A stretch of 64,000 nucleotides of DNA from Geoglobus ahangari (GTDB lineage: Archaea > Halobacteriota > Archaeoglobi > Archaeoglobales > Archaeoglobaceae). Under the pieces are notes generated by a model that saw nothing but the letters and a program-made list of their open reading frames with translations, did not search any database and was not told the origin of the DNA. This document shows positions 33,520 through 42,297 of this stretch, piece after piece. Where the stretch lies: positions 930,001 through 994,000 of the forward strand of contig NZ_CP011267.1 of NCBI RefSeq assembly GCF_001006045.1, given 5' to 3'. The position numbers and the translations under genes were made by a program. Every line of letters begins with the position of its first letter. The stretch's first letter is position 1.

Positions 33520-33620
33520 TGGCGGAGAAGGAGAAGAAGAAGCAGGAGGAGCCAAAATTTATTAAAATCACCCTTAAGGGCGCGGAAATCAGAATAAGCG
33601 AGATGATAATTGAGGAGTAG
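33519..33620 (+). CDS. 33-residue ORF resembling the CdhC C-terminal tail
   Basis: The ATG overlaps the last base of the cdhC stop (TAATG) and the frame ends with TAG at 33618, 2 bp before cooC. The product has a Lys/Glu-rich start and the core FIKITLKGAEIRISEMIIEE. This aligns without gaps to the CdhC tail GIKLIIKDAKIYIDKVIVKS: Ile-Lys, then Lys, Ala, Ile and Ile at matching positions, with conservative changes elsewhere. Operon position, tight junctions and similarity to the adjacent gene argue that it is translated. A role as a docking or assembly peptide for the ACS complex is inference. Confidence 0.7.
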   Translation: MAEKEKKKQEEPKFIKITLKGAEIRISEMIIEE

Positions 33621-33622
33621 CC

Positions 33623-34405
33623 ATGACAGTAGTTGCAGTGACTGGCAAGGGAGGAACGGGCAAGACCATACTTTCCGCCCTTTTAATCCATTTTATTTCT
33701 CAGAGAACTACCAGCGTGCTTGCCGTTGATGCAGACCCTGACAGCAATCTTCCAGATGCGCTTGGAGTTGCCGAGCTGGTGGAGAAGACGCTCGGCGACA
33801 TCAGAGAGGTTTTTCAGGTAAGCAGGGACGAGATGGGGTCAACCAACAAGGAGCAGTGGCTCGAGGGGAAGATCTACGGAGAGGCGATATGCGAGTGCGA
33901 CACCTTCGACCTGATAGTCATGGGAAGGCCTGAGGGCGAGGGTTGCTACTGTTATGCTAACAACCTTCTGAGGGGCGTGCTCAGGAGGTTGATGAGGCAC
34001 TACGACTACATAATCATCGACAGCGAGGCCGGACTGGAGCACTTCAGCAGGAAGACCATAGACAGCGCGGACTACATAATCGTGGTTACTGACATGTCCA
34101 AGAAGGGGCTTGCAACTGCAAAGAGGATAAAGGAGCTGAGTGAGGAGCTGGATCTTGGCTTCAAGGACATTTTCCTCGTGGGGAACAGGATAGCCAACAA
34201 GGAGGCTGAAGACGTGATACGGAGGTTTGCAGACGAGATAGGGATGAAGGTCCTCGACTTCCTGCCCTACGACGAAACGATTGCTGAGCTCGACCTCAGG
34301 GGTGAGCCGGTGATAAACCTACCCGAGACCTCTGAGTACTACCAGAAGGCCAAGAAAATTGCCGATATGATTGTTGAGCTTCATGCTGAGTCCGTTACTA
34401 AATAA
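33623..34405 (+). CDS. cooC: CooC-type nickel-insertion ATPase for CODH/ACS
   Basis: The 260-residue MinD/ParA-like ATPase has the deviant P-loop GKGGTGKT (residues 7-14), AVDADPDSNLPDAL, and GEGCYCY with Cys108 and Cys110. The C-x-C pair binds metal at the dimer interface in CooC proteins. It matures the nickel centres of CODH and possibly of ACS. It sits inside the cdh operon, directly after the 33-aa ORF. Confidence 0.93.
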   Translation: MTVVAVTGKGGTGKTILSALLIHFISQRTTSVLAVDADPDSNLPDALGVAELVEKTLGDIREVFQVSRDEMGSTNKEQWLEGKIYGEAICECDTFDLIVMGRPEGEGCYCYANNLLRGVLRRLMRHYDYIIIDSEAGLEHFSRKTIDSADYIIVVTDMSKKGLATAKRIKELSEELDLGFKDIFLVGNRIANKEAEDVIRRFADEIGMKVLDFLPYDETIAELDLRGEPVINLPETSEYYQKAKKIADMIVELHAESVTK

Positions 34406-34422
34406 TTTTTGGAGGTGTGGAG

Positions 34423-35814
34423 ATGGCAAAGAAGTTCACGCTTGAGGAATTTTTTGAGACGCTGAAGAAGTACAATGTGGAGGAGCTTGAAGGGGTAAGA
34501 ATCGAAGGAGACCTCGAAATTGAGGTTGAACCCGGTAGCGGTGTTGACGCGAACCTGATTCAGGCCCTTGCGGCTCTGGCAGGATACACGCAGCTCATTC
34601 AGGAGTTTGGAAACTTCATATACCACACGAACATGGCTCTGACGTATCTGCAGAGACTATCTGCCGCTCTCGGAATCCAGATGCCGCTTGGAGCACCAGC
34701 GATTCAGCAGCCCGCTGCAGTTCAGCCAGCGGTTCCTGAGGCAAAGCCGCTTGAAGTGCCCAAGTTCAAGATCCCCGAGAAGCTGATAGAGGCGAAGTTC
34801 GAGCCGTACAAGGCCGAGTACCCGGGCGTCATAGAGGAGGTCACCCTCGGTGCCACGAAGGCTGACGGGGGCACGAGAGAGACGACCGTGACCATCGGCG
34901 GAGAGAGGAGCCTTGCGTTCTACCTCTTCGACGCCGAGAATCCGAACATGCCCGTGGTCGCCATTGACATCTTCGACAGGAGGCCAATGCTCGCGAAAGC
35001 GGTCAGAGAGCACTACGAGGACGTGCTTGACGACCCGGCAGAGTGGGCGAGGAAGGCGGTGAAGGACTTTGGCGCAGATCTCGTGACGCTGCACCTCATC
35101 AGCACCGACCCGCTGCTCGAAGACACTCCCGCGAGTGAGGCGGTGAAGGTTGTTGAGGAGGTTCTGCAGGCTGTCAAGGTTCCGCTCATCATCGGAGGTT
35201 CAGGAAACAAGGAGAAGGATCCGGAGGTTCTTGAGAAGGCTGCCGAGGTTGCTGAGGGCGAGAGGGTCATGCTCGCCAGCGCAACCCTCGACATGGACTG
35301 GGAGAGGATCGGCAACGCTGCGAAGAAGTATGGCCACGTCATTCTGAGCTGGACCCAGATGGACATCAACAACCAGAAGACCCTCAACAGGTATCTGCTC
35401 AAGAGGGTTGGGATAGACAGGAACAGCCTCGTCATGGATCCGACAACCGCAGCTCTTGGCTACGGCCTTGACTACGCGTTCACCAACATGGAGAGAATCA
35501 GGATCTCTGGCTTGAGGGGCGATCAGGACCTCAACTTCCCGATATCGAGCGGTACGACCAATGCCTGGGGTGCGAGAGAGGCATGGATGATCGACTCGCC
35601 GATAGAGGGAGACACACCGTGGGGTCCGAGGGAGCTGAGAGGTCCGATCTGGGAGATTGTGACAGGAATGACCCTTGCTCTTGCCGGAGTGGACCTCTTC
35701 ATGATGATGCACCCCGGAGCTGTTGCCGTGCTCAAGGAGTGGATGGGCATGCTCTACGGCACGATAAAGGACAGCATAGACAACGTTGATGACTGGATAA
35801 CGATGGAGGTGTGA
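34423..35814 (+). CDS. cdhD: Acetyl-CoA decarbonylase/synthase, delta subunit (corrinoid protein)
   Basis: The 463-residue small subunit of the corrinoid/iron-sulfur protein has an N-terminal helical region with VEELEGVRIEGDLEIEVE, a Pro/Gln-rich hinge (about residues 88-115) and a TIM-barrel C-terminal domain (DPTTAALGYGLDYAFTNMERIR). With CdhE it carries the methyl group between tetrahydrosarcinapterin-type carrier and ACS. The ATG at 34423 lies 5 nt after GGAGGTG; the GTG at 34417 overlaps that site and is rejected. Confidence 0.94.
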   Translation: MAKKFTLEEFFETLKKYNVEELEGVRIEGDLEIEVEPGSGVDANLIQALAALAGYTQLIQEFGNFIYHTNMALTYLQRLSAALGIQMPLGAPAIQQPAAVQPAVPEAKPLEVPKFKIPEKLIEAKFEPYKAEYPGVIEEVTLGATKADGGTRETTVTIGGERSLAFYLFDAENPNMPVVAIDIFDRRPMLAKAVREHYEDVLDDPAEWARKAVKDFGADLVTLHLISTDPLLEDTPASEAVKVVEEVLQAVKVPLIIGGSGNKEKDPEVLEKAAEVAEGERVMLASATLDMDWERIGNAAKKYGHVILSWTQMDINNQKTLNRYLLKRVGIDRNSLVMDPTTAALGYGLDYAFTNMERIRISGLRGDQDLNFPISSGTTNAWGAREAWMIDSPIEGDTPWGPRELRGPIWEIVTGMTLALAGVDLFMMMHPGAVAVLKEWMGMLYGTIKDSIDNVDDWITMEV

Positions 35815-35818
35815 TGAG

Positions 35819-37237
35819 ATGAAGGTAAAGAGCCCGCTTGAGGTTTACAAGTTCCTTCCGCAGACGAACTGCGGTGAGTGTGGCTACGACACGTGCATGA
35901 GCTTTGCAGCCCAGATCATTGACAGGAACGTGAAGCCAACGGATTGCCCGCCGCTCGTCGAGAACGCCAAGAAGGACAAGAAGTTCGAGAAGAAGCTCAA
36001 AGAGCTGATCGCCCTCACCTCACCGGAGATCGCCGAGGTAATCATAGGTGTTGGCGACAACGCGGTCAAGATCGGTGGAGAGGACGTCCTCCACAGGCAC
36101 GAGCTCACTTACTTCAACCCGACCGCCTTCTTCTTCGACGTCTGGGACACGATGGATGAGGCCCAGATTGACGAGAGGTGCAGCAGGGTCGTCGAGTACA
36201 GGAAGTTCTACGTCGGTGACTTCATAACCCTCGAGGGAATTGCGGTAAGATGCACATCCAACGACCCGGAGAAGTTCAGGAAGGCCGTGAAGAAGGTTGC
36301 AGAGTATGGAAAGCCCATGATCCTCGTGGCCCTCAATCCCGAGTGCATGAGGGCTGCGCTCGAGGAGGTTGCCGATCAGAGGCCGCTGATATACGCTGCA
36401 ACAAAGGACAACTGGAGGGAGTTCCTTGAACTTGCGCTCGAGTTCAAGGTTCCCGTAACACTGAGGAGCAAGGATCTCAACACGCTGAAGAGCATGGCCA
36501 AGACATTCAAGGAGAGCGGGGTGAGCGACATAGTCCTCGACCCTGTCACAGAGCCTGTTGGTGAAGGGCTGAAAGCGACGTTTGAGAGGGTCGTGCAGCT
36601 CAGGAGGACTGCAATCCTCGGCGAAGATAAGGATGTGGCCTATCCGATAATGATCACGCCCATAGCCGCGTGGCTGATTGACGGAGATGAGGTGACGAAG
36701 GGATACTGGGAGACGGTCATAGCAGCAACGTTCATAGTCAAGTATGCCGACGTTATGATCTTCAGGAACCTCGAGCAGTACACTGTCATGCCCTCCGTTA
36801 TCCTGAGGTACAACATCTACACCGACCCCAGAACCCCGGTTCAGGTCGAGCCCGGCCTCAGGGAGATCAACAACCCCGGCCCGGACGATCCGGTGTTCAT
36901 CACCACAAACTTCGCCCTCACCTACTATACAGTTGAGAGCGATCTGACGAGCAACAACATCAAGGGATGGCTGCTCGTCCTCGACACAGAGGGTCTGGGA
37001 GTTGAGGTCAGCGTTGCTGGTGGACAGTTCACCGCAGCGAAGGTCAAGGACCTGATCAAGGAGACTGGCGTGGAGGAGAAGGTCAACCACAGGTACCTGA
37101 TAATCCCCGGACTTGCTGCGAGGCTTCAGGGTGCGATAGAGGACGAGACGGGCTGGACCGTGCTGGTTGGCCCGATGGACTCCGGAAGGATCAAGGGCTG
37201 GCTGGAGAAGCAGTGGCCGCCCAAGTCAAAGGAGTAG
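35819..37237 (+). CDS. cdhE: Acetyl-CoA decarbonylase/synthase, gamma subunit (corrinoid protein)
   Basis: The 472-residue large CFeSP subunit has an N-terminal [4Fe-4S] module, TNCGECGYDTCMSFA (residues 16-30) with CPP near residue 43. A TIM barrel and a C-terminal cobalamin-binding domain with GLGVEVSVAGGQFTA follow. It is the electron entry and corrinoid site for methyl transfer. Its N-terminal module is homologous to that of the ferredoxin at 26696. GGAGGTGTGA, spanning the cdhD stop, is its ribosome-binding site. Confidence 0.95.
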   Translation: MKVKSPLEVYKFLPQTNCGECGYDTCMSFAAQIIDRNVKPTDCPPLVENAKKDKKFEKKLKELIALTSPEIAEVIIGVGDNAVKIGGEDVLHRHELTYFNPTAFFFDVWDTMDEAQIDERCSRVVEYRKFYVGDFITLEGIAVRCTSNDPEKFRKAVKKVAEYGKPMILVALNPECMRAALEEVADQRPLIYAATKDNWREFLELALEFKVPVTLRSKDLNTLKSMAKTFKESGVSDIVLDPVTEPVGEGLKATFERVVQLRRTAILGEDKDVAYPIMITPIAAWLIDGDEVTKGYWETVIAATFIVKYADVMIFRNLEQYTVMPSVILRYNIYTDPRTPVQVEPGLREINNPGPDDPVFITTNFALTYYTVESDLTSNNIKGWLLVLDTEGLGVEVSVAGGQFTAAKVKDLIKETGVEEKVNHRYLIIPGLAARLQGAIEDETGWTVLVGPMDSGRIKGWLEKQWPPKSKE

Positions 37238-37248
37238 CTTTATAAAGT
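37238..37248 (+). promoter_or_regulatory. Predicted TATA box for thrC
   Basis: CTTTATAAAG lies about 25 nt upstream of the thrC ATG and directly after the cdhE stop, with no ribosome-binding site in between. This spacing predicts a leaderless thrC transcript. The T-runs at 37251-37266 may also end cdh transcription. Confidence 0.5.
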
Positions 37249-37267
37249 TCTCTTTTTTCCACTTTTT

Positions 37268-38425
37268 ATGTATCTTCTTCGGTGCATCGAGTGTGGGGAG
37301 AATTTTGAGAACGAGCTGATCTACACCTGTCCCAAATGTGGTGGGCTCCTTGAGGTCGTTTTTGATGTCAGCAACGCGGACTTCAGGCTCGACGGAAACA
37401 ACGTCACGCTCTGGAAGTATCGAAGCCTGCTGCCCGTCAGGATAGAACCCGTAACCCTGTTTGAGGGTGGAACACCTCTGTATCCCGTTGATGTTGATGT
37501 CGATGCAAGAGTTTTTGTCAAGCACGAGGGTCTGAATCCCTCGGGGTCGTTCAAGGACAGGGGGATGACCGTTGGCGTGACTAAGGCGCTGGAGCTTGGG
37601 ATGAAGAGCGTTGCCTGCGCGTCGACAGGGAACACCTCCGCGTCCATGGCAATGTACTCTGCGAGAGCCGGGCTAAGGGCGTATGTCCTGCTCCCCTCCG
37701 GCAAGGTTGCTCTCGGAAAGCTCGCGCAGGCGATGATGCACGGGGCAAGGGTTATAGCGATCAGGGGAAATTTTGATGTGGCTCTGAAGCTCGTGAGAGA
37801 GATCAGTGAGAGGAAGGGTCTTTATCTGCTGAACTCAGTCAACCCTTTCAGGCTCGAGGGGCAGAAGACGATTGCGTTCGAGATAGTCGATCAGCTCGGT
37901 CATGCCCCTGATGCGGTCTTCGTGCCCGTTGGGAATGCAGGGAACATCTCCGCGATCTACAAGGGGTTCTTGGAGCTGAGGGAGGCGGGATACATTGATG
38001 AGATCCCGAAAATGATCGGGGTGCAGGCGGAGGGTGCTAACCCCATATACAGGGCATTTGTTGAGGGAAAGGACAGCATCGAGCCGGTCGAGAACCCCGA
38101 GACAATCGCCACGGCCATAAGGATTGGTGCACCCGTAAACGCGAGAAAAGCTCTCAGAGCCGTTTACTCCTCAAAGGGGAAGGTGCTTCAGGTGAGCGAT
38201 GAGGAGATCGTCAGTGCTCAGAAGATGCTCGCAAAGCAGGGCATAGGCGTGGAGCCTGCAAGCGCGTCGAGCCTCGCGGGCCTTCTCAAGGAGGACTCCG
38301 ACTTCGATACGGTCGTCTGCATAGCAACAGGAAACCTGCTGAAGGATCCCGAGGAGGTCATGAGGGTTTCAGGAACGCCGGTGGAGGTTGACGCGAACAT
38401 CAGCGAGATAGAAAGGCTGATCTGA
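37268..38425 (+). CDS. thrC: Threonine synthase
   Basis: The 385-residue PLP enzyme begins with a zinc-ribbon-like CIECGENFENELIYTCPKCGG, then the PLP-lysine motif NPSGSFKDRG near residue 95 and the phosphate-binding GNAGNISA near residue 225. This is the archaeal/plant-type enzyme that converts O-phosphohomoserine to threonine. The C-terminus overlaps the convergent taw3 by 26 bp. Confidence 0.92.
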   Translation: MYLLRCIECGENFENELIYTCPKCGGLLEVVFDVSNADFRLDGNNVTLWKYRSLLPVRIEPVTLFEGGTPLYPVDVDVDARVFVKHEGLNPSGSFKDRGMTVGVTKALELGMKSVACASTGNTSASMAMYSARAGLRAYVLLPSGKVALGKLAQAMMHGARVIAIRGNFDVALKLVREISERKGLYLLNSVNPFRLEGQKTIAFEIVDQLGHAPDAVFVPVGNAGNISAIYKGFLELREAGYIDEIPKMIGVQAEGANPIYRAFVEGKDSIEPVENPETIATAIRIGAPVNARKALRAVYSSKGKVLQVSDEEIVSAQKMLAKQGIGVEPASASSLAGLLKEDSDFDTVVCIATGNLLKDPEEVMRVSGTPVEVDANISEIERLI

Positions 38426-38963
38426 ACTCATCTTCGAACCTCCTAAACCTTTCCCTGCTCTTCTTCAGCTTGTCCACGCTCTCCCTGAAATTCTCCACCA
38501 GAACCCTCTCATCGGCGATGATCTCCCCGTTTCTCGCGACCAGAAACTCCACCCTCTCCTGACCCGCTATCTCCACAACGTTTTTCTTGCCAGAGATCAC
38601 TCCTGCCCTCCTGAATCCTGCTCGTTTGCAGACGTCAAGAAGCCTGAAGGCAATCTCGGGATCTCTGCAGGCCACATGGATTATGGGAGGGTTCATCATG
38701 AACCACACCTCCCCCCTCCCGGCGCTGATTGCCCTCACAACCTCCTGAAATGGCGGAGGGCTGTGCCACTTTCCGAGGAAAACTGAGCCCTTTTTGTCTC
38801 CAAACTCTGGCATGTCCATAACTGCAATCCTCCCAGCGCAGCTTGATAGCGTGACGAAGTCCTCGCTGGAGTTTATGGTGTCGGTTATCTGCCTGATCCA
38901 CTGGTCAATCTCCGCGCTCGCGTACTCCTGAAGTCTCCTCCTCCTGAACTCCTCCCACCTCAT
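38400..38963 (-). CDS. taw3: tRNA wybutosine-pathway methyltransferase, TYW3-like
   Basis: The 187-residue protein contains the TYW3 signature TLSSCAGRIAVMD (about residues 37-49), KWHSPPPFQEV, and FMMNPPIIHVACRD. The family methylates N4 of the wyosine intermediate at tRNA-Phe position 37. Together with Taw2 at 10607 it shows that this organism makes a wyosine derivative. It overlaps the MBL hydrolase upstream by 4 bp and thrC at its 3' end. Confidence 0.92.
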   Translation of the reverse strand: MRWEEFRRRRLQEYASAEIDQWIRQITDTINSSEDFVTLSSCAGRIAVMDMPEFGDKKGSVFLGKWHSPPPFQEVVRAISAGRGEVWFMMNPPIIHVACRDPEIAFRLLDVCKRAGFRRAGVISGKKNVVEIAGQERVEFLVARNGEIIADERVLVENFRESVDKLKKSRERFRRFEDEFRSAFLSR

Positions 38964-39595
38964 CTCTCGAGTCTCTTGATGATCTCGTTGATGAGACTCC
39001 TGTCGATCCTCACGCTCTCTCCGTGGCCGGGGTGTATGACCTCGACATCGAGCTGGGCAAACCTCTTCAAACTCTCGATGTACTTCTCCTGATTCCAGTT
39101 GAAGTTTCGGGACGACGGCTTAACAACGGTCTCGCCTGCCATAATGTACTTCCTGCCAACCCTCAGCAGATCGCCGCACAGCATCTCCTTGCCAACGACG
39201 ATCCCTATGCTCCCCGGGGTGTGGCCGGGGAGGTGCACGATGTTCAGGTTGAGGGACTCCACGTCATGTGCCCTGAAGTGCTCCATCGGCCTCAGCCTCT
39301 CAAGCCTCTTTATGAAGTTCCCCACGAACCCCTCGAATTTGAAATCCGCTTTCCCCTCAAGGTACGGGTGCTCGTCCCTGTGGGCGTATATTTTACAGGA
39401 GAAATGGTCGGCTATCTCCACAGCGCTCCCGCAGTGGTCGTAGTGACCGTGGGTTATGATTATTCCGTCTATGCTGTCTATCTGCTCCCTCGCCCTCTTC
39501 AGGTTTCCGGGAGTGCCCGTGTCGACGAGGTACCTCTTCCCCTCACTCTCGATCAGGTAGCAGTTGCAGCCCCTGAAGCTGAGCCTGGATATCAT
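38960..39595 (-). CDS. Metallo-beta-lactamase-fold hydrolase
   Basis: The 211-residue protein has the metal motif THGHYDHCG (about residues 48-56), HLPGHTPGS, a conserved CGDLL and a late HPGHGE. All zinc ligands of the MBL superfamily are present, as in glyoxalase II-like thioesterases. The specific substrate is unknown. The ATG at 39595 follows GGTGGTGAA; an earlier in-frame start at 39649 would overlap the divergent promoter region. Confidence 0.85.
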   Translation of the reverse strand: MISRLSFRGCNCYLIESEGKRYLVDTGTPGNLKRAREQIDSIDGIIITHGHYDHCGSAVEIADHFSCKIYAHRDEHPYLEGKADFKFEGFVGNFIKRLERLRPMEHFRAHDVESLNLNIVHLPGHTPGSIGIVVGKEMLCGDLLRVGRKYIMAGETVVKPSSRNFNWNQEKYIESLKRFAQLDVEVIHPGHGESVRIDRSLINEIIKRLER

Positions 39596-39657
39596 TTCAC
39601 CACCGAAGATCAGTGAACCTCCCAACATTTTTAATTTCCTGCCGTCCACCCATTGAC

Positions 39658-40068
39658 ATGTACAGGTTTCTCGATCACACCGCAGACATAGCCTTCGAGG
39701 TTAAGGCCAGCAGCCTGTCCGAGCTTTTGAGGGATGCATCTCTCGCATTCTACGAGGCGTTCACGTTTCAGGAGCTTCTCTCTGAGGAGGTTGAAAGGGA
39801 GCTTGTGGTTGAGGAGGACAGCCCTGACTACCTGCTCTTCGCGTGGCTCAACGAGCTGCTCTACCTGTTCGACACAGAGCACTTTGCAGGCAGGTCTGTG
39901 GAGGTGGAGGTTGAGGAGGGAGAGAGGCTGGTGGCAAGGGGCAGGATTCTGGGAGACAGACTCTCTCCAGAAAAGGTGAAGCTCGAGCCCAAGGCGATAA
40001 CCCTTCACAACTTCCGGGTTGAGAAAAGAGATGGGGAGTGGTACGCGTTCGTCGTTGTAGACATCTAA
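39658..40068 (+). CDS. Archease
   Basis: The 136-residue protein has the archease opening [14 protein letters not shown], the loop [16 protein letters not shown] and a terminal [12 protein letters not shown]. The acidic metal-binding residues (Asp in DHTAD, C-terminal Asp in VVDI) are present. Archease activates the tRNA ligase RtcB, which is not in the window. The ATG at 39658 is supported by an AT-rich TTTTTAATTT box about 28 nt upstream and by conservation of the N-terminus. Its stop overlaps argG by 4 bp. Confidence 0.92.
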   Translation: MYRFLDHTADIAFEVKASSLSELLRDASLAFYEAFTFQELLSEEVERELVVEEDSPDYLLFAWLNELLYLFDTEHFAGRSVEVEVEEGERLVARGRILGDRLSPEKVKLEPKAITLHNFRVEKRDGEWYAFVVVDI

Positions 40069-41240
40069 TCCCTTTTCCTGACGATTCTCCTGTATATTCT
40101 TCCCTGAAGCCCGTGGAACAGCGAGAATCCCTCAGCCATTGACTGGTCTATTGCGAGGGAGTCGAAAGATGTGAGCTCCTCGCTGTAGAGTGCGTACTCT
40201 GAATACCTCGCGACTGGCATGACATGGCCGTCGCCGAGCTTCAGCTTCACCCAGCCCGTGACCCTCTCCTGAGTCTTGTCGATGAACGCGTTGAGCGCGT
40301 CGAATAGGGGGTCGTTCGTCAGGCCGTAGTAGACGAGCTCGGCCCACTCCTCCTCCACAAACCTCTTGAACTTCAGCTCCCTCCTGCTGAGGACGAGCTT
40401 CTCAAGGTCTCTGTGAGCGGTCAGGAGTATCGTGGCGGCAGGATGCTCGTAGTTCTCCCTCGCCTTCAGGCCGAGAACCCTGTCCTCCATCATGTCCGTC
40501 CTGCCTATCTTGTGCAAACCGCCTATCCTGTTCAGCTCCCTTATGAGCTCGAAGCCGTCCATCCTCTCGTCATTTATCGCAACGGGAATCCCCCTTTCGA
40601 AGTCAATCTTTATTATCTCCTCTCCCTCAGCCCCACCCTTCGTCCACTCGTATATATCCTCCGGAGGGATGTAGGACGGATCCTCGAGCTTCCCTCCCTC
40701 CACGCTCCTGCTCCATATGTTCTCGTCAATGCTCCACGGCTTGTCCTTGGTCACAGGGATGTCTATCCCGTTCTTGAGCGCGTACTCTATCTCCCACTCT
40801 CTCGTGAGGTTGAGCTCCCTCATCGGGGCGATGACCTTGAGGTCGTATTCGTAAAAGACGTTGTCGAACCTTAGCTGGTCGTTACCCTTTCCAGTCGCTC
40901 CATGAGCCACGGCCTCGGCATTCTCCTTTATCGCTATCTCGGCAACCTTCCTCGCGATTATCGGCCTTGCCAGCGCGGTTCCGAGCACATATCCTTCATA
41001 ATCTCCATTTGCCTTTATGAGCTGGAAAAGAGCCTGAACGAACTCATCTCTCGCATCGACTGTGTAGTGCTTGTCCGCGTACTTCTTACCCCTCTCCTCG
41101 GCCTTCCTCACTTCCTCCTCGGGCTGGCCTATATCCACCGTGACAGTGATGACCTCCTCGAATCCGTACCTCTCCTTGAGCAGGGGAATACAGACGGTCG
41201 TGTCGAGACCTCCGGAGTAGCAGAGGACAACCTTGCTCAT
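40065..41240 (-). CDS. argG: Argininosuccinate synthase
   Basis: The 391-residue enzyme has the PP-loop [12 protein letters not shown] (residues 8-19), [13 protein letters not shown] near residue 116, and [14 protein letters not shown]. It condenses citrulline with aspartate in arginine synthesis. A CTTTATATAC element on the minus strand (41261-41270) is centred about 25 nt upstream of the ATG, so the transcript is probably leaderless. Confidence 0.95.
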   Translation of the reverse strand: MSKVVLCYSGGLDTTVCIPLLKERYGFEEVITVTVDIGQPEEEVRKAEERGKKYADKHYTVDARDEFVQALFQLIKANGDYEGYVLGTALARPIIARKVAEIAIKENAEAVAHGATGKGNDQLRFDNVFYEYDLKVIAPMRELNLTREWEIEYALKNGIDIPVTKDKPWSIDENIWSRSVEGGKLEDPSYIPPEDIYEWTKGGAEGEEIIKIDFERGIPVAINDERMDGFELIRELNRIGGLHKIGRTDMMEDRVLGLKARENYEHPAATILLTAHRDLEKLVLSRRELKFKRFVEEEWAELVYYGLTNDPLFDALNAFIDKTQERVTGWVKLKLGDGHVMPVARYSEYALYSEELTSFDSLAIDQSMAEGFSLFHGLQGRIYRRIVRKRD

Positions 41241-41315
41241 GAGCTGAAGGAACGATAGAAGTATATAAAGGGTTTTTGGAAACGCTCGGGGATATGTGTG
41301 CGGTTGAGAGAAGCA

Positions 41316-41664
41316 CTACAAGAATTGAACCTCCACATCTCTCACCTTTTCGAAGTCTCTGTCCATTGTTACTATTTTCAATCCGTAATGTTTTGCCACG
41401 CTGTACTGGTAGGCATCATCAAAATCCAGATTCAGACTTTTTCTTGCATTGATGACATCCTCGTACAACTCGAGTGGCAGTGAAATAAGCTTGGTGTTGA
41501 GCATAATGTCCTCAACGAACTTCTTTACCATATCTGAAAAGGATTACACCAATGGAGTGCAGGGAAAAGTCCGTTATGTTGAGATCTCCAGTATTTTCAT
41601 CCAAAAACCTCTTGCAGTCTTCCTTCTTATTTTGGCTCAGGAGAATTTCCAAGAAAAATTTTAT
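41316..41664 (-). pseudogene. Degraded PIN-domain (VapC-like) gene
   Basis: Two adjoining minus-strand frames together encode a PIN domain. The upstream frame (41664 to about 41525) reads KKEDCKRFLDEN and then LNITDFSLHSIGVILFRYGK, and ends in a stop. The downstream frame (from 41531) continues with KKFVEDIMLNTKLISLP, LNLDFDDAYQYSVAKHYGLK and TMDRDFEKV. A frameshift near 41520-41535 separates them. The extreme N-terminus, which should hold the catalytic DTN-type Asp motif, appears deleted: IKFFL runs straight into EILLSQ. The gene therefore looks inactive. No antitoxin gene adjoins it. Confidence 0.75.
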
Positions 41665-41816
41665 GTGTATTTGATAAAGTTCCAGAACAAACCCTGAACA
41701 AGAGCCAGTAGCAACAAGACAGCTCCAATTTCAGTCGGCCACCCTCCAAAAATTGCTATAATTAACAAGATGATTGTTGTAGGTAAACTAATTGAAAGAT
41801 ATTTCTTTAAAGACAT
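41661..41816 (-). CDS. Small membrane protein of 51 residues
   Basis: The frame starts with ATG at 41816 and stops with TAA at 41661, at the very start of the PIN remnant. The product has a basic start, MSLKKY, then two hydrophobic stretches (about residues 8-23 and 30-45) broken by GGWPTE. A TTTATAAAG box on the minus strand (41838-41846) is centred about 26 nt upstream, as expected for a leaderless archaeal gene. I do not recognise the family. The gene may be a surviving or decaying part of the same locus as the PIN remnant. Confidence 0.5.
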   Translation of the reverse strand: MSLKKYLSISLPTTIILLIIAIFGGWPTEIGAVLLLLALVQGLFWNFIKYT

Positions 41817-42090
41817 GGTAAAAATCTAGTTTGCTACTTTATAAATGTAGCGGAACAGAACAGGTATCATTTAGCTAATATATTATTTTGAGTAAAAGTC
41901 ACAAAAATATAATTCTGAATAATAAATACCTTTACATTATAGCAGGTGGTACAGTTTCTGATTATGGTTAACAAAAAGGGCTAAGAAATATTCTATTGAC
42001 AAATTGACATCACCGTTGATTCTATGAAATGGTTCTAAAGTCTGGAAAACCAAAACAACCTTTATATTCTTCTGAAGAATACTGTTCCAT
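41817..42090 (+). other. AT-rich intergenic region
   Basis: This gap is markedly more AT-rich than the rest of the window and holds no convincing ORF. It contains the minus-strand TATA-like box of the small membrane ORF and, at 42056-42066, a plus-strand ACCTTTATATT box about 28 nt before the HTH gene. I see no repeats or att-like sites. Confidence 0.5.
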
Positions 42091-42297
42091 ATGGCGGAGG
42101 ACATGAACAGGGCAATTCTCAAGGCGCTTGCGGAGCTTGGAAGGCCCGCGAAGTCGAAGGAGATTGCCGAGAAGATTGGAGTTCCCACGTCGAAGGTGTC
42201 CTGCAGGCTCGCGCCGCTCAGGAAGAAGGGGCTGATCGACTCTCCGGAGAAAGGGATGTACGTGATAACTGAGGAGGGCAAGAAGCTGGTTGAATGA
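42091..42297 (+). CDS. Winged-helix DNA-binding protein (small)
   Basis: The 68-residue protein is a single winged helix: AILKALAELGRPAKSKEIAEKIGV, then the recognition helix SKVSCRLAPLRKKGLID and a wing GMYVITEEGKKLVE. It lacks any ligand-binding extension. It overlaps btpA by 4 bp, so the two are co-expressed, and it may regulate its own operon. Confidence 0.82.
   Translation: MAEDMNRAILKALAELGRPAKSKEIAEKIGVPTSKVSCRLAPLRKKGLIDSPEKGMYVITEEGKKLVE

Noticed and set aside
41449-41697. Plus-strand frame of 82 codons over the PIN remnant
   Set aside because: The minus strand explains this region as a decayed PIN gene, and the plus translation has no domain or start signal.
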